DNA of 64,000 nt from Coleophora flavipennella (Eukaryota; Arthropoda; Insecta; Lepidoptera; Coleophoridae): assembly GCA_947284805.1 (NCBI GenBank), contig OX369281.1, forward strand, positions 2,730,501 to 2,794,500. The letters run 5' to 3'. The notes beneath the pieces were generated by a model. That model was not told where the DNA came from. It saw nothing but the letters and a program-made list of their open reading frames with translations, and did not search any database. How positions within the stretch are numbered: the first letter of the stretch is position 1; the number at the start of each line of letters is the position of its first letter. Shown one piece after another: positions 42,774 through 53,402 of this stretch. A program made the translations under genes and the position numbers.

Positions 42774-43255
42774 AGTAATAAGGTATTAGCGACAAAACTG
42801 TATTTATATTGCAAACAGAAGTAAGGTATAACCAACAGTGTGATATTAAAATAAATTTAGGTAATAGGGCATTACCTACATAGCTGTCATAACTATTGAA
42901 TGGTAATAGGGTATAACGGACAGAGTAATATGAAAATGAATTTTGTATATAGGGTACAAGCGCCATAGCTATGTTAAATTACGAAATGGAAGTAGGCTAT
43001 AAACAACGTTTGTACTTTTTGTGGGTAAAGCTTAAAAGGTATAAACAACCGAAAACTCGACACCCTTATGAAGTAAAAAAGCATTACCGACAACAAACCC
43101 AAAATAAATCATTTTTGTAGGGGTACAAGCACCTTTATAGCAAAAATGACCTGATATTTCGTCGGTTACGAAAAATAATACTAGGAAAATTATATTTTTT
43201 GCTAGGGCATAAACGCCAAAAAATTCATCGTAGAGCCATGGGAGTAAGCGCATTC
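42774..43255 (+). repeat. Degenerate tandem array, period ~42 bp
   Basis: A 'taatagggtataagcgac'-like core recurs at 42778, 42821, 42862, 42904, 42946, 42990, 43034, 43077, 43118, 43201 and 43239. The steps are 38-44 bp, with one double step. Units between cores are poorly conserved. An inverted core (gtcgcttatgccctacttcc) follows at about 43311. The frames on the minus strand are incidental. Confidence 0.65.
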
Positions 43256-43343
43256 GAAAGAGCGGAAAATTTTACGTAAGATGGCATTTATAACTTATTT
43301 TTGACCAAAATGTCGCTTATGCCCTACTTCCTTTTTACCGTCG

Positions 43344-43613
43344 AAATGAAGGAGGACGTGAAAACCCAATTTGCACTGGGTGCAGTTTAATAGAGGCTAT
43401 TGCAAATGCTGTCAAGAACTCCAGAGAAGATTTGTGATGCCCGGCACTAGCATGGCAAATCAAAAACAAATGGCTATCTCAAAAGGGCTTTTGTACCCTG
43501 AGACGTTAAAATATTCTTAAAAAAATATAATAACGTTCTTCCAGATTTAAATATAAACTTGACGTATTTTATTTTGTACAGTTTGTACAGTTTGAATTGT
43601 GATGAAATCTAAG
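43344..43613 (+). repeat. 270 bp block duplicated exactly at 48720-48989
   Basis: From 'aaatgaaggaggacgtgaaa' to 'tgatgaaatctaag' the two copies show no difference. Near its end 'tgtacagttt' is repeated twice. The flanks differ on both sides, so it is a separately moved unit, possibly a truncated retroelement. No domain recognised. Confidence 0.7.
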
Positions 43614-43760
43614 AAGATGGCTGTTAGGGAAGTAAATTTCGCGAGTGGCGTAATTCGTAGCGTAGGTAGGCCTCCTACAATGCGGACAGATGACCTGGTG
43701 AAGGTCGCGGGAATGAATCTTATTTTACGTAGTAAATATTCTTTGCCCATTTTCAGAAGT
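43614..43760 (+). pseudogene. RTE-type ORF2 C-terminal fragment
   Basis: A frame on the + strand reads GVIRSVGRPPTMRTDDLVKV then AGMN, the GRPPT-x-x-x-DDLVKVAG block found at the end of RTE polyproteins. A frameshift lies upstream ('KVNFASG' for the usual K-x-LEWRPR). It is a short dead remnant directly abutting the 270 bp block. Confidence 0.65.
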
Positions 43761-44164
43761 TTTCAACCCTATTAAGCCTACTTGGCAATGATAGCAGCTG
43801 GCACCAACGGTCTTGATTGCCTTAAGTTGCATATCCATTAGAGGAAGCCTCGGGGTGCGCAGCCTACCACTTGTAGTAACTGTACTTGGAGGTAACGCCT
43901 CGAGACAACGTGACTCGCGCCGAACGCTGCCTGAGCGCCCGAGTCGAGACATGTGTGTGGTGCTCAAAGGCATCCTGCCTTAACCTAGGGCTGCCTCTAA
44001 TGCCTTTCTTTGCGAAGCACGAAACGGTCAAAATAAATGCCACTTACAGTCAAACTCATCCAAAGTTTATTTATCTGTAATAAAAAAATCCTAGAATTTT
44101 TAGTTTGTTTTGCAGATTAGATTAGATTTTTTTTCATATTATCAATGTCAAGTTTGCAGTATTT

Positions 44165-44303
44165 TAAAATGTCACAGTGGTGTCGTCAGCGAAGAATACA
44201 AGCATTCCCTCTGGAATATGGGATGATAGATCATTAAAAAACAATAAAAACAGAGTGTTTCCTAGGGCTGATCCTTGGAGAATACCAATAGTGACAGTTA
44301 TCA
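44165..44303 (-). pseudogene. Non-LTR reverse transcriptase palm fragment
   Basis: The minus strand reads VTIGILQGSALGNTLFLLFF, NDLSSHIPEG, MLVFFADDTTVTF, stop. The QGS-x-LG-x-x-LF-x-x-x-x-NDL and FADD motifs are the conserved RT blocks containing the catalytic aspartates. The usual proline after LG is N here. About 45 codons only, with nothing recognisable on either side: a small remnant of a CR1/Jockey-like element. Confidence 0.75.
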
Positions 44304-44860
44304 TATGCCTAAACATATTATCATATGCTTAAACTCATGTCCACACTCGCGATGTCCATGTGGGCTAAGCCACAAGTAAAAGCTAGTGATGATATAAGTA
44401 ACCAATAAACAATAATGTCGTACGACCTTTTTCAACGCACTTATCACTTGCGAGTTTTTTTTTGAGTGCGTTTGGCTGCACCGTTTTTTTTTTCGAAAAA
44501 CCTAAAAACTTTTAGTTACGATCTTTAATTTTAATATAATTTTAATTATTTCGTGTTCATGTCAACCCTTTCGCTAACCCTTTAGCTTGATACCCGTACC
44601 ATGAGAGTGCATAGAAATAACTGCCATCTTTGGAAGTCCGCCATATTGAATTTAATATGACGACACTTAGCTAACCATGCATTGTCATCCAAACTAAACG
44701 TGTATCGGAATCCGGAAATTGGGTCAAATATAACTTTGGAGCGGACAACTTACACAGTACATACGAACATGCAAATTACATATTACTAGTTTATAAACTA
44801 CCTATAGTTTTGAAAATAAACACAAAACAAACTAGGCACTTTTATGTTCAGAACTCGCGT

Positions 44861-45067
44861 CAAAGTATACAATAAATTAGTACTAACATACAGTATGGAC
44901 ACTCCCTGCCGCTCTCTAGATTCCGACCTCATCCCTTCGTCACCCAGATTGATACAGATTGGTGCCAGTTTCGTTCTCGAACGTATAGGACTTCGCCGTG
45001 ATTTCGTTTGCTCATTTGTTTTTAGAAATGACATTTCTCGCTCGTTGTTTGAAGTGTCCGGGGTGAG
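44861..45067 (+). mobile_element. T7 element, duplicated with its 7 bp flanks
   Basis: CTCGCGT at 44854-44860 and 45068-45074, as in copy 1 at 37865. The duplication therefore came after this insertion. Confidence 0.8.
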
Positions 45068-45122
45068 CTCGCGTTCAGACTTTGCATAGCTATGAAATCT
45101 TTTTACGTTACTTTTGATTTAT

Positions 45123-45206
45123 GTGCGTTGGGGAATCTTGGTATTTCTGCATCACCGTCATTTGCCATTAGGTGAGATGATGCCAAGGGCTTACCAATTG
45201 TGAATA
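45123..45206 (+). mobile_element. SINE-A 3' fragment (duplicate of 38135-38222)
   Basis: 'gcgttggggaatcttggtat' and 'ccattaggtgagatgatgcc', followed by 'accaattgtgaataaaaaaa'. It has lost 'gccccatt' relative to copy 1. Confidence 0.7.
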
Positions 45207-45539
45207 AAAAAATAAAATAAAAATAGGACTTATAATTGGACCTTTGGTTATAAACAGCTAAGATAAACTGAATGTCATTGTATTTATATCTTAAATTTGT
45301 ATTAAAATGTGACATAAGTAAACAATTCGATGAAATAAAATGTTTATTATAATATTTTAATTTTTACAATTTATTTACTCAAAGAAACGTATTATATTTT
45401 AACAAATATATCACAAAGCAGCACTGCACTTACTTTTTCACGAAAATGTACAGTTAACAGCATGTCAAGACTATTAAAAATGGAATTTGATTTCTTTAGC
45501 ACTTTAGGCAAGAAACATAGAAGCGTATCGATACACTGA

Positions 45540-45815
45540 ATTTTTTTTGATGTGTAACATCTTTGCTCTCGCTTTCCTGCAACTTGTGGGAGTGATTTCG
45601 TGAAATGGGACGGAAATGTGTCCCATGGGACGGAAATGTGTCCCATTTTAACAGGAAGTCGTGTTTTTTCAGGCTTTAAAAGCGCGGAAAAGGCAAAGGT
45701 ATCTATGACCATACAGCCTAGTCTGCCGTATCTTTGCCATCCTTTTATAAAGTATTTTGTCACATGTTACACATCATATTATTATGCGAGTACTGTAGGT
45801 CTCGTTTGAAATTTT
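45540..45815 (-). mobile_element. Insertion present only in duplication copy 2
   Basis: Read on the minus strand: 'gagacctacagtactcgcat', 'ggacggcaaagatacggcag'-type sequence, 'gtcatagatacctttgcc', 'gggacacatttccgtccc' and an A-rich end ('gttacacatcaaaaaaaa'). The same unit is at 56650-57000. Copy 1 of the duplication has only a T run here. The A-rich end suggests retroposition. A 70-120 codon minus frame is shared by both copies (KGWQRYGRLGCMVIDTFAFS, KMGHISVPWDTFPSHFTKSL). Confidence 0.55.
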
Positions 45816-46635
45816 TTTTAAATACACTTTATTTGGACTTGCCTTTAATTATTTTTAACAGAATAATTTATACTGCCACTCGATAGCTTACTTACAATTA
45901 TTACTACTTAGAAAGTTTCCTCAAAATGATTTCAGCCATTTTAGAGATTTTTGCATTTTTTGTTGTATGGCAGCTACCTTTTTACGATTTTTTCCAGTTT
46001 AACAAGTACTGCCACTTGAGAGTACATTAACTTATTGTTGCCAAGTGAAAATTTAATTTTAATCATTAAAGCCAGTTTTGAGATTTTTTCATTTTTTGTT
46101 GTGTGCATGCTACCCATAAATGACTGTTCAGAGTGCATCGACGAATTAATATAAAACTCATAATTTCAAAATTTGAGTTCACCGCACCATTGGTTTAGCT
46201 GCTAGTGTTGCTAATTGCCAAAGCGTGACGGACGGATGGACTGACGCACAGATGGATTGACGCACGGACGGACAAACGGACGGGCTCTTTCAGAAAACAT
46301 ATTTTTCTTTTTTGTTTATACGACTGATATAGAATACATTTTAAGTAAAATTAGGAAAAAGAAACACGACGACAACACTTTCTTTACACAACGCTTCGCT
46401 CGGTCGCTCGAAAGTAAAAAATCTTATTTTTCATAGAACACCAGATATAATTTAGTAGAACCTCGGTGGCTGAGCGTAACTCTTTGTCTCCTAGGCATGA
46501 AAACTATTTAGTTTTACAAAAACGTATTTCCTCAGGAATGTCACATATTTAGATAGACTCAGAATGTAAAACTTAACCCGAATACAAAGTTTCCTCCAAA
46601 ACGTCACAGCCGTTTCCGAGAAACCAATTTTATAT

Positions 46636-46936
46636 ACAGCATGTAGCAATATTGGTGCAGGTCCCGTTAATTTGGGCTTCTAACTCATTATAATGAACTA
46701 CTTTTGTTCTATGACTTTGCTAAAATCACAAAAAAAACTTCATACAAATCGGTCAGCTCATCGAACAGTTTTGTGCATTTTTGTATGGAGGGTCGAAACT
46801 TTTTTTTTGAAAATTGACTGGTTTGACTATCCATAAAAAATGCACAAAACTGGTCGATGAGCTGACCGATTTGTATGAAGTTTTTTTTTGTGATTTCAGC
46901 AAAGTTCATCTACACTAATTTTGTTACACCCTGTAT
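46636..46936. mobile_element. Foldback MITE, duplicate of 39383-39683
   Basis: Identical in sequence to the copy-1 element. Confidence 0.75.
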
Positions 46937-47175
46937 AAACAAGAATTGCTCACTTAATGTAATATGATAAAGTACTCGTGTTTAATAAGGTGCATTATGA
47001 ATGAACCTAAATGAGTAACTTTACGAACAAGTTTGTATAAAAATAAAATGTTCTAGCTTTTTTTGAAATAGAAAAAGTTAAAAGCACCCATAATATGTAG
47101 GACTATACAAAGCAGGTAAATACACTAATTAATAAACTGAATATTTTAAATATTATTCGACGTAATTATTAAAAA

Positions 47176-47585
47176 TCTTTACCAATATTATAAATGTGAA
47201 AATGTGTTTGTTTGTTACCTTGTCACGCTTCAACGCCTTGACCAATCTTAATACAATTTGGCATGCAGGTAGCCTGTGTCTCAAGGAAGGCCATAGGCTA
47301 CTTTTATCCCGTGAAAATAGCATAGCCTGATGCAGTTTCTGAGGGAACTGAAAATATACTCTTTTTTTTTTGGTTAATTTATTTAACATCGCAACGGAAT
47401 AGGGTTATTTTTTCACAGAGATGGTTGAGGGGATAGGAAATGACGTGATTTACTAATAAGCATATCCTGACATAGTTCCCAAGGGATCTGGAGAAAATTC
47501 ATGTCCACGCTCGCGAGCCGCTTGTGGCCGCTAAGGCAATCATAAAAACGATGTCCACGCGGGCGAAGCCGCGGGTGAAAGCTAG
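47176..47585 (+). mobile_element. Helitron-like element, duplicate of 39923-40332
   Basis: Identical, with the same A|TC start and CTAG|T end. Confidence 0.8.
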
Positions 47586-47980
47586 TATCTTTATAAAAAG
47601 CTCACCTGTCGACGCGAAGCTCTACTCAGCGAGCCAATCCTTGCTCGTGTTCTTGGCAGTTAATTTTCCCTACACATAGAACTGCAGCGTATCGTGGGGG
47701 TTTCAGATACGCAGCCACTGAATGATGGAACTATCTCCCCCCATCTATCAGGAACCTACCTTCTAAATATACTTTTAAAAAGGAACTTCGTAGATATCTT
47801 TTCGAACAACAAATACAATAGGCTTAGTTTCTGTGACTTGGTGTTGCCCCCGTGGATACCGAGAGTGAGCGGTTTTTTTTAGTTCTTTTAGCCTATGTCC
47901 ATCCTGTAATTCCATTCTAACTAGTGGTGAAAGATTTTTTTAAATTGGAGGAGTAGTTACGAATATTACCTTCTACATCA

Positions 47981-48279
47981 TCATTACAGCTCATATACGT
48001 CCCCACCGAGGGGCTCGAGCCAACCCCGAATCAGGGCGATTAGGCCTTATTCGACCACGCGGGCCCAGTGCGGGTTGGTCGACTTCACACACAACCTTCG
48101 AATTCCTTCGCAGGCGTGTGCAGGTTTCCTCACGATGTTTTCCTTCACCGTTAAAGCAATCGGTAAGTATGTACGTAAGTTTTTGAAAAACTCATTGGTA
48201 CATTGGCCGTCCAGATTTGAACCCGGTACCTCTGGTTAGATGGACCGAGTCGTTACCGGTTGAGCCACCGACGCTTTTT
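47981..48279 (-). mobile_element. SINE-B, duplicate of 40728-41026
   Basis: Identical to the copy-1 SINE-B. Confidence 0.85.
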
Positions 48280-48355
48280 GCATACAAACAAACAAACTTT
48301 ACCTCTTTTTAATATGTATTAGTATAGATTTGCACACACATTGTAGCTACCGGGT

Positions 48356-48553
48356 CAAAGTATATATAATAGCACTAACATACAGTATGGACACTCCCTG
48401 CCGCTCTATAGATTGCGACCTCACCCCCTCATCACCCAGATTGATACAGTTTGGTTTTCGAACGTATAGGATTTCGCCGTGATTTTGTTTGCTCCGTCTT
48501 TTGTTTTTAGAAATGTCATTTCACGACCATTTGTATGCAGTGTCCGGGGTGTG
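48356..48553 (+). mobile_element. T7 element with 7 bp duplication ACCGGGT
   Basis: ACCGGGT at 48349-48355 and 48554-48560 flanks CAAAGTATATATAATAG ... GTGTCCGGGGTGTG. A small internal deletion removes part of 'acagattggttacag'. It sits 15 bp beyond the end of duplication copy 2. Confidence 0.8.
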
Positions 48554-48719
48554 ACCGGGTATTAAGCGACTTGTGTGATTCGAGTAATGAATAAGTAGGT
48601 TCTTTTTTCGGGATATTTGGCGGGAGTTTTCTGATAGAATTTACTTCAAAAAGCGGTACGTTTTGAAAAAAATCGTCTGATGCACGTGAGGAATAATATA
48701 TAAAGGACAAGAAAAAATA

Positions 48720-48989
48720 AAATGAAGGAGGACGTGAAAACCCAATTTGCACTGGGTGCAGTTTAATAGAGGCTATTGCAAATGCTGTCAAGAACTCCAG
48801 AGAAGATTTGTGATGCCCGGCACTAGCATGGCAAATCAAAAACAAATGGCTATCTCAAAAGGGCTTTTGTACCCTGAGACGTTAAAATATTCTTAAAAAA
48901 ATATAATAACGTTCTTCCAGATTTAAATATAAACTTGACGTATTTTATTTTGTACAGTTTGTACAGTTTGAATTGTGATGAAATCTAAG
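48720..48989 (+). repeat. 270 bp block, exact second copy
   Basis: See 43344-43613. At its right edge it joins 'aaatctaagttgagatttt', a phrase also present at 62328 in another repeat. Confidence 0.7.
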
Positions 48990-49100
48990 TTGAGATTTTA
49001 ATGGGGATTATTGAGGATCGATTGCCTTACACTAATAAAAAACAAAAAAAAATGTATGTTTGTGTGTGTGCGTCCGCCTAATGTTAGTTTGGCTGAAATT
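48980..49100 (+). repeat. Dispersed repeat, also at 62322-62460
   Basis: Shares 'gaaatctaagttgagatttt', 'atcgattgcctta' and a 'tgtatgtttgtgtgtgtgcg'-like stretch. Confidence 0.5.
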
Positions 49101-49562
49101 TGGGTTATGGCAACAATATTTTTTTATGTCTTCAGTTGTTTTTGTTTTCAAGTCTCCTTGATTCATCAAAATCATTTTTTATTTTGTTTCTCAAATATGG
49201 CTATAATATATTATTAAACCTTAAATTGGACTACTTAACACCGTAAACCAAAATCGGAATAAGGTACCTGTCATGCAAACCAAGATTGTTTAATTTTTTC
49301 TCATAATTGTCTCTACCGATTTTAGTGAAACTTTGTGAATAACTAGGACGTAATAAGGCCACACACTGGATTTTTTTCTTATTCCAGGAAAAATCTTAAC
49401 GAGTTACCTCCCAAATTATTTGTTAAGTCATCAAGTCTGGTATACTTGCTTTTACTCTTTATAACTAAGCGTATGTAGTGTATTATTGATTTGATGCACG
49501 ACTACGTCAGATGGTGAAGGCTTCGCGATAAAGTATGCACAGCGTGGCTGTACAGTTCATTT
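49101..49562. other. No supported feature
   Basis: AT-rich, no open frame or known repeat. Confidence 0.35.
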
Positions 49563-49858
49563 CATCATCATCATATCAATCAGCTCATATACGTCCCCAC
49601 CGAGGGGATCGAGCCTACCCTGAATTAGGGCGATCGGGCCTTAGTCGACCACGCGGGCCCAGTGCGAGTTGGTCGACTTCACACACAACCTGTGAGTTTC
49701 TCCGCAGGCGTGTGCAGGTTTCTTCATGATGTTTTCCTTCATCGTAAGAGCGTCTGATAAAAGTACATGTGAAATCTAAATTGGAAATCACATTGGTATG
49801 TGGCAGGATTCGAACCACGACCTCCCGGACAGGAGGCGCCACCAACGCTGTACAATTC
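49563..49858 (-). mobile_element. SINE-B, full length
   Basis: Minus-strand head 'agcgttggtggcgcctcctg', B box 'cgtggttcgaatcctgccac', the core 'atgaagaaacctgcacacgc' and end 'gtatatgagctgattgatat' with an atg tail. Confidence 0.8.
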
Positions 49859-50079
49859 ATAAATTTTTGAAAAAGCCTCCAAAGATATTACGTAGGTAAG
49901 TTTCTTCATAAATACTCGAATTTCAAGCGCAAGTACAAGTATTATCGTCTTGAAAACATCTCCTTCATTACTGATTTAGTTATCAATGTACCCAAGTATA
50001 CGATATCGACTTTACTGCTTTGATTTTGCGTTCTAAAGACTTCGTAACGAGAAATGTTATTGAAATTTAAAACGAAATA

Positions 50080-50495
50080 CATTAACAAGGAGCGATGGCT
50101 GACTCTCGCGTTATACTCGTGACCGGGTGCTGTCCGTGTGAACTGGCCTACTCTTGTTAAAGGCATTCATCATCCTTCACATCATCATCATATCGGCCGA
50201 AAAACGTCCACTGCTGGACAAAGCAAAAGAATATCCACGACGACCGGCCCTGCACTGCCCGCATCCAGCGTCTTCCCGTGATCTCCACAAAGTCGTCGGT
50301 CCACCGCGTGGGAGGCATAATGACATTCAATGATTTTAATGTATAAATTTTCGTGTCATATTGTTTTCCGGTTCTAATGACATATTTTTTTTATTTTCAT
50401 GTTATTAACTAATGAATAATTGTTTATTTTTCATTTTTCACAAATTACGTGTAATTATGTAATTACTATATTGTGACTATCAGAAAGAGTGTAAG
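50080..50495 (+). repeat. Unclassified repeat (family S) interrupted by an RTE 3' end
   Basis: 'ggagcgatggctgactctcg', 'cgttatactcgtgaccgggt' and 'gaactggcctactcttgtta', then the insertion, then 'aatgacattcaatgatttta' and 'tgactatcagaaagagtgta'. The same order is found at 60964-61450, so it is a dispersed repeat ~270 bp long. Confidence 0.65.
50168..50311 (-). pseudogene. RTE 3' terminus inserted in family S
   Basis: Minus strand: PPTRWTDDFVEITGRRWMRA, VQGRSSW, then 'tccagcagtggacgtttttc' and an atgatgatg tail. GGCAT flanks it on both sides (target duplication). Only about 45 codons of ORF2 were copied: a strongly 5'-truncated insertion. Confidence 0.75.
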
Positions 50496-50770
50496 GGCGC
50501 GTTTATATGACACGAATGTCGTCAGCGCGGCCGCTGCGCGGCGGCTATGCGGTGGCGGCTGGCCGCGCGGTGGCCGCCTGGTGGCCGCGCGGTGGATCTG
50601 CTGTTTTAGTAAAACAAGCTTTATAGCAACTATGTAAAGTACATACATAGAATTTCAACATTGTGGCCTAGTTAATAAAACATAAATTTGCTATGACTGA
50701 ACAGCTAGCACCCAGCGGCCGCGAGGCCACCGCGCGGCCTCCGCAAGAAAATTTCGCGTCGTTTAACCGC
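50496..50770. repeat. GC-rich inverted-repeat element
   Basis: Left 'gggcgcgtttatatgacacg' and 'ggccgcgcggtggccgcc'; right 'gcggccgcgaggccaccgcg' and 'cgtcgtttaaccgcagcc'. The arms are imperfectly inverted around an AT-rich centre. The GC-rich arms contrast sharply with the flanks. Confidence 0.55.
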
Positions 50771-51157
50771 AGCCTAATTTTCACCTATTTTGAATAAAAA
50801 TCTTGAAGACTCAACAAGACCTCTGGCTATTTTAAATAATATTAACCTGGAATCTTCTTGTGGGTTTAATAGTATAAGCACAGATGAGATACTAGTAACT
50901 TGGTATAAGATTTAAGACCAAAATATTTTAAAGTGTCATACAGAAGACAACAACGTGAACATTTCCATTCCATCAACGTCTTTATTAATTTGTCACATAA
51001 AAAATACCTTCTGGTAAAAGGTGCCACGGCGCGTGCGGAGGGATTTTTACACATAAGTAGGGCAAAATAGTAAATTGCCGTCATGTATTTCGCATTTTTT
51101 TGAAATAGATAGTAGGCAGCGCCTGCAGACTTTTTTGCTATAGCGGGTGAGGATTGT
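50771..51157. other. No supported feature
   Basis: The 103-codon minus frame at 50866-51177 is rich in rare combinations and shows no motif. It overlaps the foldback end. Confidence 0.35.
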
Positions 51158-51522
51158 GAACAAACATTTTCATACAAACGGCGATAACGATTTTCACCTC
51201 TTAAATGTTAACCGATTTGGACCAATTTTTTAAGAAGTTGTCAGTCAGAACAAAAGCTAGGGGTATACGTTTTTGGTTTTTTGATAAAGTTAATAAGTTT
51301 AATTTTATTGTCGTTCACGTGTTTTCATACAAAACTAATTTCGGCCATTTTTTGTTTATTTATAATCAGTAATTTAAAAAACGAAACGTATAAGCCTAGC
51401 TTTTGTTCTGACTGACAACCTATCAAAAATTGGTCCAAATCGGTTAACATTTAATAGGTGAAAATCGTTATCGCCGTTTGTATGAAAAGTCAAATTTTCG
51501 CCGTGGGTTCACAGTCCTTTTA
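51146..51522. mobile_element. Foldback MITE with ~110 bp arms
   Basis: Outer ends 'ggattgtgaacaaac' and 'gggttcacagtcc'; arms 'caaacggcgataacgatttt', 'aaccgatttggaccaatttt' and 'cagaacaaaagctagg' are repeated inverted on the right. The centre of ~100 bp is AT-rich. Noncoding. Confidence 0.75.
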
Positions 51523-51770
51523 ATATTGCACTTTAAAACTGTATACAAGAACAAAACTTTCGACGCAATTAAATATCATTTGCTAATTTATAAGCTTATT
51601 AATCGATGAGGGTTAAAAGGTTTTCACGAATATTAACCTCTGGGATCAACGGATATTGAACAAGCGTCTCCTGGGCAAAGGCTGTTAATTATGATACGCT
51701 ATTTTAACTGCGCATTGATAGACTAGTTTATTCATAATTTTCGTGGACTCATCTACTTTTTTATCTATTA

Positions 51771-52084
51771 ACCGACTCCGTGGCTTAATGGTTAGTCCAT
51801 TCGCTTCACACCAGGAGGTCGCGGGTTCGATTCCCGGCGGGGTCAACTTAGGTTGGTATGGTTCATGGTAGGACATTTTCATAGCCCGCCTGGGTAGCTA
51901 CCACCATCTTATCTAAGTCTTGCCGTCAAACATCAGTGTTAACAGCATTGATGTATTTCGGTTTGAAGATAAATAGCCAGATCCCCATTGCGTTGAGGAA
52001 TCTTGGTAAGCCCGCTTCCATCTTCGGCATCATCGTCCCTTACCATTAGGTGAGATGATGCCGAGGGCTTACCAATTTTGAATA
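51771..52084 (+). mobile_element. SINE-A, full length
   Basis: Head 'ccgactccgtggcttaatgg', 'ttagtccattcgcttcacac', B box 'gcgggttcgattcccggcgg', and complete body to 'accaattttgaataaaaaaa'. A 22 bp scrap of another tail follows at about 52096. Confidence 0.85.
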
Positions 52085-52119
52085 AAAAAATATCATAATT
52101 GTTAAGCCCTTGGCATCTT

Positions 52120-52620
52120 CAAATAAAATTAACAAATAAACTGCTGCGTTATAAACTCAAATTAGTAGGAAAACAACAGATTTCATAAACTTCCTTTGTC
52201 TGCCTACTTGTGAAATTTCGTTTATTCGATAAACATGGGTAAATGCGTTGTTTTGTTTTCATTACAATAATCATTCATCCTAAAACCAATATAAAACATA
52301 ACGTGCAGATTTTTCCAAGATTGAGACGATTTATCGATAAATCCCGGATGAAAGACCTCCCCAGAAGAGGTTTGCACGCAACCGCGCACAAATAAGTAAG
52401 TATCCACTTGTGTTTTGTGTATTTGTGATCCTTTACTTGTATGTGGGTCTAATTTATACCCGCGTGTATTTTTTACAACATCGTTCACAGGTTTTTCGTA
52501 GACCTTGTGTATGTGATTCAGAATTATAAATTTTATATCACGATATTTTTACTCCTTCACTATTATGGGATTTTTGCGTCTTTAAGATGCCCTCTCGTGC
52601 ATCTACCAGATAGGCTATTA
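52120..52620. other. No supported feature
   Basis: AT-rich. The 88-codon minus frame (52222-52488) has no recognised motif. Confidence 0.35.
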
Positions 52621-52621
52621 C

Positions 52622-52905
52622 ATCAGCTCATATATACGTCCCCACCGCTCGAGCCTACCCTGAATTAGGGCGATCGGGCCTTAGTCGACCACGCGGGCCC
52701 AGTGCGGGTTGGTCAACTTCACACACAACCTTCCAGTTTCTTCGCAGATGTGTGAAGGTTTCCTCACGATGTTTTCCTTCACCGTAAGAGCGTCGGATAA
52801 ACGTACATATGAGTGAAAACACATTGAAACGTGGCAGGACTCGAACCAGGACTTCCCGGATAGCAGGTAGTGGCCCTTGCCGTTGCGCCACCGACACTAC
52901 GCTAC
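52622..52905 (-). mobile_element. SINE-B, full length
   Basis: Minus-strand head 'agtgtcggtggcgcaacggc', B box 'cctggttcgagtcctgccac', core 'cgtgaggaaaccttcacac', end 'cgtatatatgagctgatgta'. Confidence 0.8.
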
Positions 52906-53024
52906 GCTAACCACCAGGTTTATAATATAGCGTCCCCACTCACTGACACCAGGTCATATAGTTGAGGGCCGCTATTCCTGCCAATGCCGTGAGGCGAGGC
53001 ATGGACCAACTGCGGTAGGTAGGA

Positions 53025-53170
53025 CGCTTGTCTTAGTGCACACTAAGCGGCCATTACCATAACCAGTCGTGTTTGTGGTCACAATCTTGGTCGCAAAAGC
53101 TCTGGCCATACATAGTTTGACATACATAGACCAGTCGACCAGTTTTACGACCAGTTGGCCGTTGCGCCCA
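53025..53170. repeat. Inverted-repeat-like element
   Basis: 'tagtgcacactaagcggcca' and repeated 'gaccagtcgacc'/'acgaccagttggccg' suggest a small element with internal palindromes. Low certainty. Confidence 0.35.
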
Positions 53171-53402
53171 AGTGCGCGACGTATACAAGTATATGGCTTC
53201 TACAGCGTATTTTTTATTTTATACACAGTTTATTGTACACAGGATACATAAATTACACATGTAACAAAGTAAGGATACACAAAAGGTACACCTTTTCTAA
53301 ATAAATTTCTTCCAGCAGACCCGGGAAAGAAGAAAGTTTTGACTGAGATGGAAAAAATCACGTGTACATAACTGAATTTAAAAAAAAGTAAAATGCAAAG
53401 TA

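Larger units (their letters stand above)
44331..48334. repeat. Segmental duplication, copy 2
   Basis: Counterpart of 37318-41081. It contains an extra ~265 bp segment (about 45540-45815) related to 56650-57000 that copy 1 lacks. It begins in the last ~56 bp of a Helitron-like element. Confidence 0.85.

Noticed and set aside
43725..43973. 82-codon minus frame
   Set aside because: No motif recognised; it lies between LINE fragments and its codon use is unremarkable. I could not support a gene.
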